The notes under the pieces were generated by a model, which did not search any database, was not told the DNA's origin, and saw only the letters and a list, made by a program, of their open reading frames with translations. A DNA stretch of 29,940 bases, taken from positions 1 to 29,940 of the forward strand of contig JAIRUU010000055.1 in assembly GCA_031254225.1 (NCBI GenBank), read 5' to 3'. Source of the DNA: Candidatus Elusimicrobium euhamitermitis (lineage in GTDB: Bacteria > Elusimicrobiota > Elusimicrobia > Elusimicrobiales > Elusimicrobiaceae). Position 1 is the first letter of the stretch. Each line of letters opens with the position of its first letter. Below, piece after piece: positions 10,348 to 16,580 of the stretch. The translations under genes and the position numbers were made by a program.

Positions 10348-11031
10348 TTATTTTAACGCCGCGTCCGCCGCGGCAAGGGCGTGAATTTTAGTGGTGTCAT
10401 AAACCGGCAGTTCGGCTTTGTTTATCAGCATGCAGATTTCAGTGCAGCCCAAAATTACGCACTGCGCGCCGGCGCGTTTTAAATCATTAATAATTTTTTC
10501 GTATTTTTTGCGGGACTCGTCTTTTATAATCCCTTTGCAGAGTTCGTCAAAAATTATATCGTGGATAATATTGCGGCTTTCCTCGTCCGGCGTTATGACT
10601 TTTAAACCTTCTTTTTCAAGATATCCTGTATAAAAATCATGTTCCATGGTAAATTTTGTGCCTATAAGTGCGACGGTTTTTAATCCGTCTTTTTTTATGA
10701 CCGCCGCCGTGGGCGCGGCTATGTGCAAAAGCGGAATGGTGACTGCGGCCGCAATTTCCCGCGCTATTTTGTGCATTGTGTTTGTGGTAACAATAATAAG
10801 CTCCGCGCCCGCGGTTTGCAGTTTTTTAGCGTGGGAGCCTAAAATTTCCGCGGCTTTTCCCCAGTCATTTTTCTGCTGCAGCTGTCTTATTTCCTCAAAC
10901 TCAAGAGAGCTCAGCATAATTTTTGCAGAGTGCAAGCCGCCGAGGCGGCGGTTGACTTCCTCGTTTATTATACGGTAATAATAAATTGTGGACTCAAAAC
11001 TCATGCCGCCCAAGACGCCTATTGTTTTCAT
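10348..11031 (-). CDS. YgeA-type Asp/Glu (amino acid) racemase family protein
   Basis: 227 residues spanning the whole two-domain racemase fold of the aspartate/glutamate racemase superfamily, cytoplasmic and PLP-independent. It starts MKTIGVLGGMSFESTIYYYR; LGGLHSAKIML, TTNTMHKIA (82-90), ALIGTKFTMEHDFY and GCTEI (195-199) follow E. coli YgeA closely. The second catalytic Cys is present (Cys196 in GCTEI), while the position of the first Cys is occupied by Thr83, the same replacement as in YgeA (Thr83/Cys197). Enzymes of this subgroup racemise several amino acids with low activity, so substrate cannot be read from sequence. It is divergent from the next gene, with only 46 bp between the two ATGs. 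No Shine-Dalgarno site is seen; TAGAAT lies seven bases before the ATG. Confidence 0.9.
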   Translation of the reverse strand: MKTIGVLGGMSFESTIYYYRIINEEVNRRLGGLHSAKIMLSSLEFEEIRQLQQKNDWGKAAEILGSHAKKLQTAGAELIIVTTNTMHKIAREIAAAVTIPLLHIAAPTAAVIKKDGLKTVALIGTKFTMEHDFYTGYLEKEGLKVITPDEESRNIIHDIIFDELCKGIIKDESRKKYEKIINDLKRAGAQCVILGCTEICMLINKAELPVYDTTKIHALAAADAALK

Positions 11032-11038
11032 GGAAATT

Positions 11039-11072
11039 ATTCTATCATTTTAAGCTCTAAATATTTTAAAAT
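11039..11072. promoter_or_regulatory. divergent -10-like elements in a 46-bp gap
   Basis: Minus strand: TAGAAT (11044-11039), seven bases before the racemase ATG. Plus strand: TAAAAT (11067-11072), five bases before the ATG at 11078. Neither gene has a Shine-Dalgarno site. -35 boxes are not convincing on either side. Confidence 0.4.
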
Positions 11073-11077
11073 AAATT

Positions 11078-11527
11078 ATGGAACAACCCAAAAAAGATTA
11101 TTACGCGCCCATGCACACGGCGGAGCACGTGCTTAACGGAACCATGGTAAAAATGTTCGGGTGCCCCAGGAGCGTAAACGCGCATATAGAAAAGGACAAA
11201 AGCAAGTGCGATTATATTTTGCCCTCCGCCCCTTCGGCGGCGCAGGTCGCGGAAATAGAAAATAAAGTAAACGAGATTTTGTCCAAAAATCTGCCGGTGG
11301 AAATAAAATTTATGCCGCGCGCGCAAGCCGCAAAGATTGCCGATTTAAGCAGGCTTCCATTTTCCGCCGGAGAAGAACTGCGCATGATTTTCGTGGGGGA
11401 TTACGACGTTTGCCCGTGCATAGGGGCGCACGTCAAAAACACGTCCGAGTCGGGCAGAATAAAAATTTTCAGCTGGAATTACGAGAACGGCCGTTTAAGA
11501 CTTAGGTTTAAGCTGGAGGGAGTATGA
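11078..11527 (+). CDS. AlaX-like / tRNA_SAD-domain protein
   Basis: The 149-residue protein matches the second additional domain shared by threonyl- and alanyl-tRNA synthetases and free-standing editing factors. The zinc-binding pairs are visible: HTAEH (His13, His17) and CIGAH (Cys114, His118). In known relatives this site hydrolyses mischarged tRNA (such as Ser-tRNA-Ala) in the cytoplasm. No synthetase core, RNA-binding or oligomerisation domain is attached, and the protein is shorter than canonical AlaX, so the substrate is open. Its TGA overlaps the next ATG (ATGA at 11524-11527), so the two are translationally coupled. There is no Shine-Dalgarno site; TAAAAT ends five bases before the ATG. 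Confidence 0.85.
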   Translation: MEQPKKDYYAPMHTAEHVLNGTMVKMFGCPRSVNAHIEKDKSKCDYILPSAPSAAQVAEIENKVNEILSKNLPVEIKFMPRAQAAKIADLSRLPFSAGEELRMIFVGDYDVCPCIGAHVKNTSESGRIKIFSWNYENGRLRLRFKLEGV

Positions 11528-11970
11528 TTAAAAAAGAAATAACAAAGTTGTTCCCGCTGTTGCCGTTTATAGACCTTTGTACCGTGGGGGAAGACGGCAC
11601 GCCGGAAGTGCGGGCCATGCTTAATTTGCGCAACGCGCAAATCTGCCCGCATTTGAAAGGCAGGTTTAAAGATGGGGATTGCATTTTTTATTTTACCACC
11701 AACGAGCACAGCGGAAAAATGAAACAGATTAAGAAAAACAACAAAGCGTCTGTCTACATGACCGACCCGCAGACTTTTGAGGGCGCGCTGCTGCTGGGCG
11801 TCATTGAAGAAGAGAAAGATAAAAAAACCAAAGACGGCTTCTGGCATGACAGCTGGAAAATGTATTATCCGCAGGGCAGAGACGGCGCGGATTACTGCAT
11901 TTTGCGCTTTACGCCTAAATCTTATAAATATTACGACGGCAAATTTAACGTGCAGACCGGAAATGTTTAA
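11524..11970 (+). CDS. pyridoxamine 5'-phosphate oxidase-like flavoprotein
   Basis: 148 residues with the pattern of the split-barrel FMN-binding family (PNPOx-like, general stress protein 26 group). The N-terminal LPFIDLCTVGEDGTPEVRAM forms the first strands, followed by IFYFTTNEHSGKMKQIKKNN and ASVYMTDPQTFEGALLLGV, the usual central barrel strands; the last third (HDSWKMYYPQG, YCILRFTPKSYKYYDG) is typical too. Members bind FMN, haem or F420 and most lack vitamin B6 oxidase activity, so the substrate is unknown. It starts inside the preceding stop (ATGA), and its own end overlaps the next gene by 8 bp, so the three genes form one tight unit. GGAG lies five bases before the ATG. Confidence 0.88.
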   Translation: MIKKEITKLFPLLPFIDLCTVGEDGTPEVRAMLNLRNAQICPHLKGRFKDGDCIFYFTTNEHSGKMKQIKKNNKASVYMTDPQTFEGALLLGVIEEEKDKKTKDGFWHDSWKMYYPQGRDGADYCILRFTPKSYKYYDGKFNVQTGNV

Positions 11971-12712
11971 AAAATACGCTGCTGTTTTGTCTTTAATTTT
12001 TATTGCGCAGGCCGCCGCGGCGGACACGCTTGAACAGCGTTTTCCGCCGCCGGCGGGTTACGCGCGCGCGGCCGTTGCGCCGGATTCTTTTGCCGCGTAT
12101 CTGCGTAATCTCCCTTTAAAACCCGCGGGCAGTTACGTCAAATATTACGACGGAACCGAGAAATACGCGCCCGGCGTTTACGCGGCCGTTGTTGACATGC
12201 CTATTTCGCCGAAAGATTTGCAGCAGTGCGCGGACGCTGTTATGCGGCTGCGCGGGGAGTGGCTGTTTAAGCAAAAAAAGTTTGACGAAATAAAATTTAA
12301 TTTTGTCTCAGACAACAAACCGCGGTATTTTAAAGATTACGCGAACAGGGATTACTCTTACGCGAAGTTTTTAAAATATATGGACTGGGTTTTTGCTTAC
12401 GCAAACACAACGTCTCTTTACAATGAATTAAAACCCGTGGAAAATTTTAAAGATATGCGCGCGGGGGACGTTTTTGTCCAGACAAGCGGCGGCCTGCTGC
12501 GTTACGGCCACGCGGAAACGGTGGTTGACGTGGCGGTAAACGCGGAAGGAAAAAAAGTTTATATGCTCGCGCAAAGTTACATGCCCGCGCAGGAAACGCA
12601 GATTCTGCAAAACCCGTTATACAAAAAAATAAGCCCGTGGTACGAGCTTAAAGACGGCGCCGTAAACACGCCCGAGTGGGTTTTTTACCCGAAGGATTTG
12701 AGACGGTTTTAA
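11963..12712 (+). CDS. exported DUF4846-family protein
   Basis: The 249-residue protein starts with a signal peptide, MFKKYAAVLSLIFIAQAAAA, so export is expected. The body has the DUF4846 pattern: SFAAYLRNLPLKPAGSYVKY, YDGTEKY, then VVDMPISPKDLQQCADAVMR with LRGEWLF, then DMRAGDVFVQTSGGLLRYGH and AETVVDV. The family's biochemical role is not known. The start at 11963 (not an upstream in-frame ATG at 11777 inside the previous gene) was chosen because it begins the signal peptide; CGGAA precedes it. It overlaps the flavoprotein gene by 8 bp. It ends DLRRF-stop seven bases from the stop of a convergent pilin gene, and short copies of this 3' end recur at 13314 and 13942. Confidence 0.85.
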   Translation: MFKKYAAVLSLIFIAQAAAADTLEQRFPPPAGYARAAVAPDSFAAYLRNLPLKPAGSYVKYYDGTEKYAPGVYAAVVDMPISPKDLQQCADAVMRLRGEWLFKQKKFDEIKFNFVSDNKPRYFKDYANRDYSYAKFLKYMDWVFAYANTTSLYNELKPVENFKDMRAGDVFVQTSGGLLRYGHAETVVDVAVNAEGKKVYMLAQSYMPAQETQILQNPLYKKISPWYELKDGAVNTPEWVFYPKDLRRF

Positions 12713-12719
12713 AAAATTA

Positions 12720-13208
12720 TTACATCGGAAAACATGTATATCCTGCTTCCGGACAGGCGATTGGCGCGCCGCCTAACTGCTTACAAAAATCAAGACCTTT
12801 TTGATTGGAATTTGCCGCCACGCAGTTAATTCTGTCCGTCGCCAAATAAACGGCTATGTAATAATTCAACCCGCTTCTCTGCGCTTGTATATGGGCTGTG
12901 GCCGGAGTGGTCACGTCGTGCGCGACCAGCGTAAAATTTTTTGTCGCTTTTGCTACGCCGTAGTAATTGGTATCGGTCCCGGGCGTTTGGATCACAAGGT
13001 CATTTATGTCGGCGGCAAAAACGCCGTTTTCCAAAAAATAAAGTCTTTGGGCGTCTCTTAACGCTTTTATCAGAATTATCGCTTCCGCAGCCCTGCTTTT
13101 TTCAACAGCTTTCGTATACTGCGGCAGCGCGACGGCGGCCAGTATGCCGATAATAAGAACGACCACGAGAAGCTCTATTAAAGTAAAACCCGCTTTTTGT
13201 TTAATCAT
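12720..13208 (-). CDS. type IV pilin-like protein (prepilin)
   Basis: 162 residues: MIKQKAG leader, cleavage before F8, FTLIELLVVVLIIGILAAVA and LPQYTKAVEKSRAAEAI, Glu at mature +5. The globular part ends with a Cys-rich tail (INCVAANSNQ, DFCKQLGG, PIACPEAGYTCFPM), suited to one or two disulfides. Expected in the inner membrane and then in a pilus or secretion pseudopilus after PilD-type cleavage. A longer frame to 13271 exists, but the leader length and a TATATT six bases before the ATG favour 13208. No Shine-Dalgarno site is seen. A 68-nt stretch of its 5' coding region is identical to the next pilin gene. It converges with the DUF4846 gene. Confidence 0.92.
   Translation of the reverse strand: MIKQKAGFTLIELLVVVLIIGILAAVALPQYTKAVEKSRAAEAIILIKALRDAQRLYFLENGVFAADINDLVIQTPGTDTNYYGVAKATKNFTLVAHDVTTPATAHIQAQRSGLNYYIAVYLATDRINCVAANSNQKGLDFCKQLGGAPIACPEAGYTCFPM
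13108..13175. repeat. 68-bp identical block, pilin copy A
   Basis: Identical over 68 nt to 13742-13809. It covers the codons for the conserved N-terminal helix. The third pilin (7922-8440) differs at many silent positions in the same stretch. Confidence 0.9.
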
Positions 13209-13214
13209 AACGAT

Positions 13215-13220
13215 AATATA
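13215..13220 (-). promoter_or_regulatory. -10-like hexamer six bases from the pilin ATG
   Basis: On the minus strand TATATT, then ATCGTT, then the ATG at 13208. One of the leaderless-type starts. Confidence 0.4.
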
Positions 13221-13313
13221 TATAATTGGGCTGCCGAGTGAAAGTGTATATCCAAAATACTTTTTTCTCATGCAAAATGATTAGAACAAAAAATTGCGCA
13301 GCTTCCGTGGCGG

Positions 13314-13334
13314 CAAGATTTAAGACGGTTTTAA
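13314..13334 (+). pseudogene. relic of a DUF4846 gene 3' end
   Basis: Reads CAA GAT TTA AGA CGG TTT TAA, i.e. QDLRRF-stop, against KDLRRF-stop at the end of the DUF4846 gene (12692-12712). As there, the stop lies seven bases before the stop of a convergent pilin gene. The similarity continues to the pilin stop codon. Short, so chance or a shared signal remains possible. Confidence 0.4.
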
Positions 13335-13341
13335 AAAGTTG

Positions 13342-13842
13342 TTACAGACGGTATCTCATGTGGGTGCCGCTTACCGCGTCAAATTTTCCGTAAGTTTTGC
13401 ATATTTGCTCCGCCCTTGTGCCGCTTACGGCGTTGCAGTGGATTTTGCCGCTGTTTGATACCGCATAGATATCAAACCATATAACGGAACCGTCGCTCAG
13501 AGGTTTTGTTGACGGCACGTAAAGGACGTTTTTTCCGGTGCCCAGACCAGAATAGCTGTAAGAGAATCTGTTCAATTTCATTACCCCGCCGGTAAAAGAG
13601 GCGTTTGGCGGCACAGAAATGTCAAGATCGTCCGGGTTAAAAGTATCCGGCCACGCGCCGTTTGCCAGCGCGTATCTGTCCAGCGAGTCTCTTATTGCCT
13701 TGCCCATTATCAGAGCTTCCGACGCCTTGCCTCTTTCCGCCGCTTTCGTATACTGCGGCAGCGCGACGGCGGCCAGTATGCCGATAATAAGAACGACCAC
13801 GAGAAGCTCAATGAGCGTAAACCCGTTTATAATTTTTTTCAT
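13342..13842 (-). CDS. type IV pilin-like protein (prepilin)
   Basis: 166 residues: MKKIING leader, cleavage before F8, FTLIELLVVVLIIGILAAVA and LPQYTKAAERGKASEAL, Glu at mature +5. The globular domain carries two cysteines near the end (IHCNAVSG and EQICKTYG), a likely C-terminal disulfide loop. Same presumed fate as its neighbours: prepilin peptidase cleavage and assembly in the envelope. The start at 13842 rather than 13890 is set by the leader and by the match with the 7922-8440 pilin, whose upstream region is nearly the same. The two cannot be called redundant: globular domains are unlike each other. TATAAT ends seven bases before the ATG and no Shine-Dalgarno site is present. Confidence 0.92.
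   Translation of the reverse strand: MKKIINGFTLIELLVVVLIIGILAAVALPQYTKAAERGKASEALIMGKAIRDSLDRYALANGAWPDTFNPDDLDISVPPNASFTGGVMKLNRFSYSYSGLGTGKNVLYVPSTKPLSDGSVIWFDIYAVSNSGKIHCNAVSGTRAEQICKTYGKFDAVSGTHMRYRL
13742..13809. repeat. 68-bp identical block, pilin copy B
   Basis: Identical to 13108-13175 over 68 nt, with sequence diverging sharply on both sides. Points to recent duplication or gene conversion limited to the N-terminal part of the gene. Confidence 0.9.
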
Positions 13843-13846
13843 ACTT

Positions 13847-13901
13847 AATATTATATACAGGTTATAATCTAAAAAACAGCGCCTGACCATTATATTTAAC
13901 G
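13847..13901 (-). promoter_or_regulatory. conserved pilin upstream region, copy 2
   Basis: About 50 of 55 bases match 8444-8498, in the same position relative to the pilin ATG. TATAAT at 13855-13850 on the minus strand is the likely -10. Confidence 0.65.
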
Positions 13902-13941
13902 ACGGAGAAAATGTTGCAAAAAAAAACAGTCCGGAATATTT

Positions 13942-13956
13942 AAAAGACGGTTTTAA
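13942..13956 (+). pseudogene. possible second relic of a DUF4846 3' end
   Basis: AAA AGA CGG TTT TAA encodes KRRF-stop, sharing AAGACGGTTTTAA with the relic at 13314-13334. It overlaps the stop codon of the convergent gene at 13953. Very short; low confidence. Confidence 0.2.
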
Positions 13957-15059
13957 TAGTCCATGTCCGGCGGGTATACGATTACAAAATCCGCCGGCCG
14001 GTCTTTGTACATACCCGGGTTTTCTTTCTTAAGACCTTCGCCGAGATATATAAAAACAATTTTTTCTTTGTCCGCAAATTTGCGCCAGTCAGTGACCGGA
14101 ACGGTTTTTATATTTAAATTATCGCCCTTGCGCGCAATGACGCTTGCGCAATTTTCGCAGACGGCGGGAATTTCGTAATTTTGTTTGTCATATTCTTTGC
14201 CGCCCTCGTGGATTACGGTGTATATATTTAAATCAGGAAAATCGGCGGATATAATTTCGTTCAGGGTCACCGTAGAGTTTGTGGCGCCGCAGCCAATGTG
14301 CGCGCTGCCGCCGAAGAAGACGAATTTACCGCCTCTTTTGCTGATAATCTCTTTCATTTTATTCCATATGGCGCAGTTTCTTAAAGATACTCCGTCCCGC
14401 TCAATGGGCAGCAGGTCAGTGCCCGCTATGCGCGCGCCGAAAATGCCGCAGCACGCTTTGCCGTTTTCTGGATAGCAGGTGTCCAGGTCGGCGGCGTATA
14501 TGTTTACGCCGCGCGCTATAAGCTGGCATAATTTTACGTCCGTGGCTTCAAAATAGTTTTTCTCAAGGTCATAAAGCGACCAGCAGAAATCGTCCTTTTG
14601 TTTAAGCGTTTTAAAAGGTTTTAATCTTTTTGCCAAAAGTTCCAGAAACTCTTGCATCACGGGGGACCGTTCAAGAAAAATATCCGTCACGCGGTTATCC
14701 GGGTATCTTTCGTTATAGACCATTATAGCGAAAAGAGTCTTGTATCTGGGCACGGGATTTGTATGGTTTTCGCCGAATAGCGAGACCGCGCTTTTGTCAA
14801 AAATTTCAAACATAGCTTTCCAGTAATCAGGGTTATCCTGAAAAATATATTTGTGGCGGTCTATAAATTGTCTTGACTGGTTTTCGTCCGCAAACCAAAA
14901 CCAGGACGGCGGCAAAGAAATTTTTTTTTGAATCTGTTCAGTGCGGTATTTATTAAGGGTCTGTTGCGCTTTCTGCAAAACGGGCAGATAACTGACGTCC
15001 TGCGCTGCGGCGGGAAGACAAAAAAAGAAAAGCAGGACCGCGGTTTTAAATATTTTCAT
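13953..15059 (-). CDS. exported two-GxxH protein, TIKI/ChaN/EreA-like superfamily
   Basis: The 368-residue protein begins with a signal peptide, MKIFKTAVLLFFFCLPAAAQ. The body has the two GxxH motifs that define the TIKI/TraB/ChaN-like fold: GENH at 96-99, following SLF, and GSAH at 251-254, following FVFFG. A conserved Glu (130, in DIFLERS) and an Arg-Asn pair with the following helix (RNCAIWNKM, 227-235) sit where family members keep catalytic or binding residues. Relatives include metalloproteases, haem-binding lipoproteins and erythromycin esterase, so the activity cannot be fixed; an extracytoplasmic hydrolase or metal/haem-binding protein is likely. It has about nine Cys, many after residue 159. 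No Shine-Dalgarno site; TATATT lies six bases before the ATG. Confidence 0.75.
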   Translation of the reverse strand: MKIFKTAVLLFFFCLPAAAQDVSYLPVLQKAQQTLNKYRTEQIQKKISLPPSWFWFADENQSRQFIDRHKYIFQDNPDYWKAMFEIFDKSAVSLFGENHTNPVPRYKTLFAIMVYNERYPDNRVTDIFLERSPVMQEFLELLAKRLKPFKTLKQKDDFCWSLYDLEKNYFEATDVKLCQLIARGVNIYAADLDTCYPENGKACCGIFGARIAGTDLLPIERDGVSLRNCAIWNKMKEIISKRGGKFVFFGGSAHIGCGATNSTVTLNEIISADFPDLNIYTVIHEGGKEYDKQNYEIPAVCENCASVIARKGDNLNIKTVPVTDWRKFADKEKIVFIYLGEGLKKENPGMYKDRPADFVIVYPPDMDY

Positions 15060-15065
15060 ATTTTA

Positions 15066-15071
15066 AATATA
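15066..15071 (-). promoter_or_regulatory. -10-like hexamer six bases from the ATG
   Basis: On the minus strand TATATT, then TAAAAT, then the ATG at 15059. The surrounding 30 bp is almost pure A/T, so chance occurrence is plausible. Confidence 0.3.
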
Positions 15072-15164
15072 TTATATTATCCATTAATTTAACATGGGCC
15101 GAAAGACCCAGTTTATTGGTGTAAAAATACCCATATTTTTCTGGGCCTTATTTTCAAAATAAGT

Positions 15165-15170
15165 TAAAAT
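15165..15170 (+). promoter_or_regulatory. -10-like hexamer six bases from the ATG
   Basis: TAAAAT, then ATAAAT, then the ATG at 15177. There is no Shine-Dalgarno site in between. Confidence 0.4.
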
Positions 15171-15176
15171 ATAAAT

Positions 15177-15971
15177 ATGGAAAAATATATAATTTTATAC
15201 TTTTCGGGCAGCGGCAACACGCGCTTTGTAGCGGAAACGCTGCAAAAAAGCCTTGTCAAACTGGGCCAGTCTGCCGACGTTGATAAAATTCTGGGCTACG
15301 ATTACGATAAACTTAACGGTTATACGACTTTCATTTTCTGTTACCCTATTTACGGCTTCGGCATGCCGCCGGCCGTGCAGACGTGGCTTGAGAGCATGCC
15401 GCGTTTAAGCGGCAAAAAAATATGCGTGTTTACTTCTTTCGCAAATAAACTGCACGTGGGCTGGGCTTTGTCAAAAGCCAAGAAAATATTATGGCGCAAA
15501 AAATATAATATTACCACCGCTACCACAATCCTTATGCCAAACAGCTTTACCGTTTACACAAACCCCATGCCGCCGGAAAACGCGCACCGGCTGGTAAATA
15601 TAGCGGAGCGCACTCTCGGCCGTCTGGCGGCGGACATTGTGGCGGGCAAGTCAAACATGCGCGCTTTCAGAACGCCGTGGTTTTTAAGACTGCATTACAG
15701 ACTGATGTTTAAATATTTCCGCAAAGTGGTAATCCCGCGCGGGTGGAAGTGGTGGAAAACGTCAGACGCCTGCACGTCCTGCGGCGCGTGCGCCAAAGCC
15801 TGTCCGGTGCAGGCTATTACCATGGGAAACGGCAGTCCCGTCTGGCACGAGGGCTGCCAGCAGTGCGAATTATGTTTCAACCTCTGCCCGGCCCGCGCCA
15901 TAACGCAGCTGGACTGGCTGGCCAAAGGCAGCAAACGCGGCCGCTACCTGTTCAGCAAAGTTAAAAAATAA
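15177..15971 (+). CDS. EFR1-type flavodoxin-ferredoxin fusion protein
   Basis: 264 residues. The N-terminal half is a flavodoxin fold with the FMN phosphate loop SGSGNTRFVAE (10-20) and a second loop near FCYPIYGFGMP (54-64). Next is a linker, then a two-cluster ferredoxin domain: CTSCGACAKACP (Cys199, 202, 205, 209) and CQQCELCFNLCP (Cys227, 230, 233, 237), each suited to one [4Fe-4S] cluster. This is the layout of the EFR1 family found in many anaerobes, which passes electrons within the cytoplasm; the donor and acceptor are not known. The gene is alone, divergent from the two-GxxH protein gene, and ends before a terminator shared with a convergent small gene. Its presence fits an anaerobic lifestyle. 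Confidence 0.92.
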   Translation: MEKYIILYFSGSGNTRFVAETLQKSLVKLGQSADVDKILGYDYDKLNGYTTFIFCYPIYGFGMPPAVQTWLESMPRLSGKKICVFTSFANKLHVGWALSKAKKILWRKKYNITTATTILMPNSFTVYTNPMPPENAHRLVNIAERTLGRLAADIVAGKSNMRAFRTPWFLRLHYRLMFKYFRKVVIPRGWKWWKTSDACTSCGACAKACPVQAITMGNGSPVWHEGCQQCELCFNLCPARAITQLDWLAKGSKRGRYLFSKVKK

Positions 15972-16058
15972 TTTGACCGCTGTGAATTTACGGGACAAAG
16001 CCTATTTTTTGCGTAAAATTATTTTGTCGCATAAAGCTCCCGGGTGCAAATTTTACAA

Positions 16059-16094
16059 AATAAATACTCTCTTTGCAGCAAGAGAGTATTTATT
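16059..16094. terminator. bidirectional intrinsic terminator
   Basis: A 15-bp perfect stem: the core AAATACTCTCTT (16062-16073) pairs with AAGAGAGTATTT (16080-16091) around a TGCAGC loop, extended by A/T pairs on both sides. It lies between the convergent EFR1-like and 53-residue genes. Confidence 0.8.
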
Positions 16095-16116
16095 CTTACA
16101 ATATAAAACCGCGGGC

Positions 16117-16278
16117 TTAGTAGTTTGCGCCTGCAGCCGGCTGCGTGTTTCGCGCCGGAGCCGGAGCGGTCAGCGTTCCTATTGTCGTTGACCTGCCCAT
16201 TGAATAGTGACTCCACGCCCAGAACAGCCCGAAAATAACCAGCAGGAGAACAACGGCTATAATAACCTGTTTTTTCAT
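16117..16278 (-). CDS. 53-residue single-span membrane protein
   Basis: The minus strand reads ATG at 16278 to TAA at 16119-16117: MKKQVIIAVVLLLVIFGLFW, then AWSHYSMGRSTTIGTLTAPA, then PARNTQPAAGANY. It has a short basic N-terminus, one strongly apolar segment (about residues 4-22) ending in Trp residues, then a Pro/Ala-rich tail. The tail would face the periplasm if the first residues stay inside. AGGGGGG four bases before the ATG is a strong ribosome binding site, and an extended -10 promoter lies 32 bp upstream. No family is recognised. It is divergent from the rplJ operon promoter. Frames on the plus strand across it have no such support. Confidence 0.72.
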   Translation of the reverse strand: MKKQVIIAVVLLLVIFGLFWAWSHYSMGRSTTIGTLTAPAPARNTQPAAGANY

Positions 16279-16309
16279 AATACCCCCCCTAAAAATTTAC
16301 TGCAAATAT

Positions 16310-16318
16310 ATTATAACA
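16310..16318 (-). promoter_or_regulatory. extended -10 promoter of the 53-residue gene
   Basis: On the minus strand TGTTATAAT (16318-16310) has the TGn extension. No good -35 box lies 17 bp upstream, as is common for extended -10 promoters. Confidence 0.5.
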
Positions 16319-16373
16319 AATTTAATATAAATATATTATAGTTTTCCGCGCCGGCAATTGCGGAACAAATTTG

Positions 16374-16402
16374 TTGCGTTTAAGCGGCGTAATTGGTATA
16401 AT
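16374..16402 (+). promoter_or_regulatory. promoter of the rplJL-rpoBC operon
   Basis: TTGCGT (16374-16379) and TATAAT (16397-16402) with a 17-bp spacer. Predicted start near 16409, giving a leader of about 170 nt. Confidence 0.7.
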
Positions 16403-16420
16403 AATTTAAAGGTTGTACAA

Positions 16421-16564
16421 GCAGTAAAAGATTTTGGCGCTGCAAAAGACTTTCCCCTTGGTATTAAACTGAGAGGGAATGTCTTTAGCTGTCGTTTTCT
16501 GTTCTGAAAAAACGGAAAATTTTACGACGGTAAACGCCTTCGGATTTCGGGATTATTCCCGAAA
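16421..16564 (+). promoter_or_regulatory. L10 leader-like structured RNA
   Basis: AAAGAC (16445-16450) pairs with GTCTTT (16481-16486) around a TTTCCCC/GAGGGAA inner region. A second stem follows (CGTTTT with AAAACG), and a third, TTTCGGG (16545-16551)/CCCGAAA (16558-16564), ends about 17 nt before the rplJ ATG. Bacteria commonly place an L10-(L7/L12) binding site here to repress rplJL translation. The match to the L10 leader motif is by position and general shape only. Confidence 0.5.
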
Positions 16565-16580
16565 GCAGTAAAGGTAAATA

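Noticed and set aside
15973..16216. Two overlapping frames of 72 and 65 codons after the EFR1 gene
   Set aside because: They cross the terminator stem; the 53-codon minus-strand frame at 16117-16278 has much better start signals.
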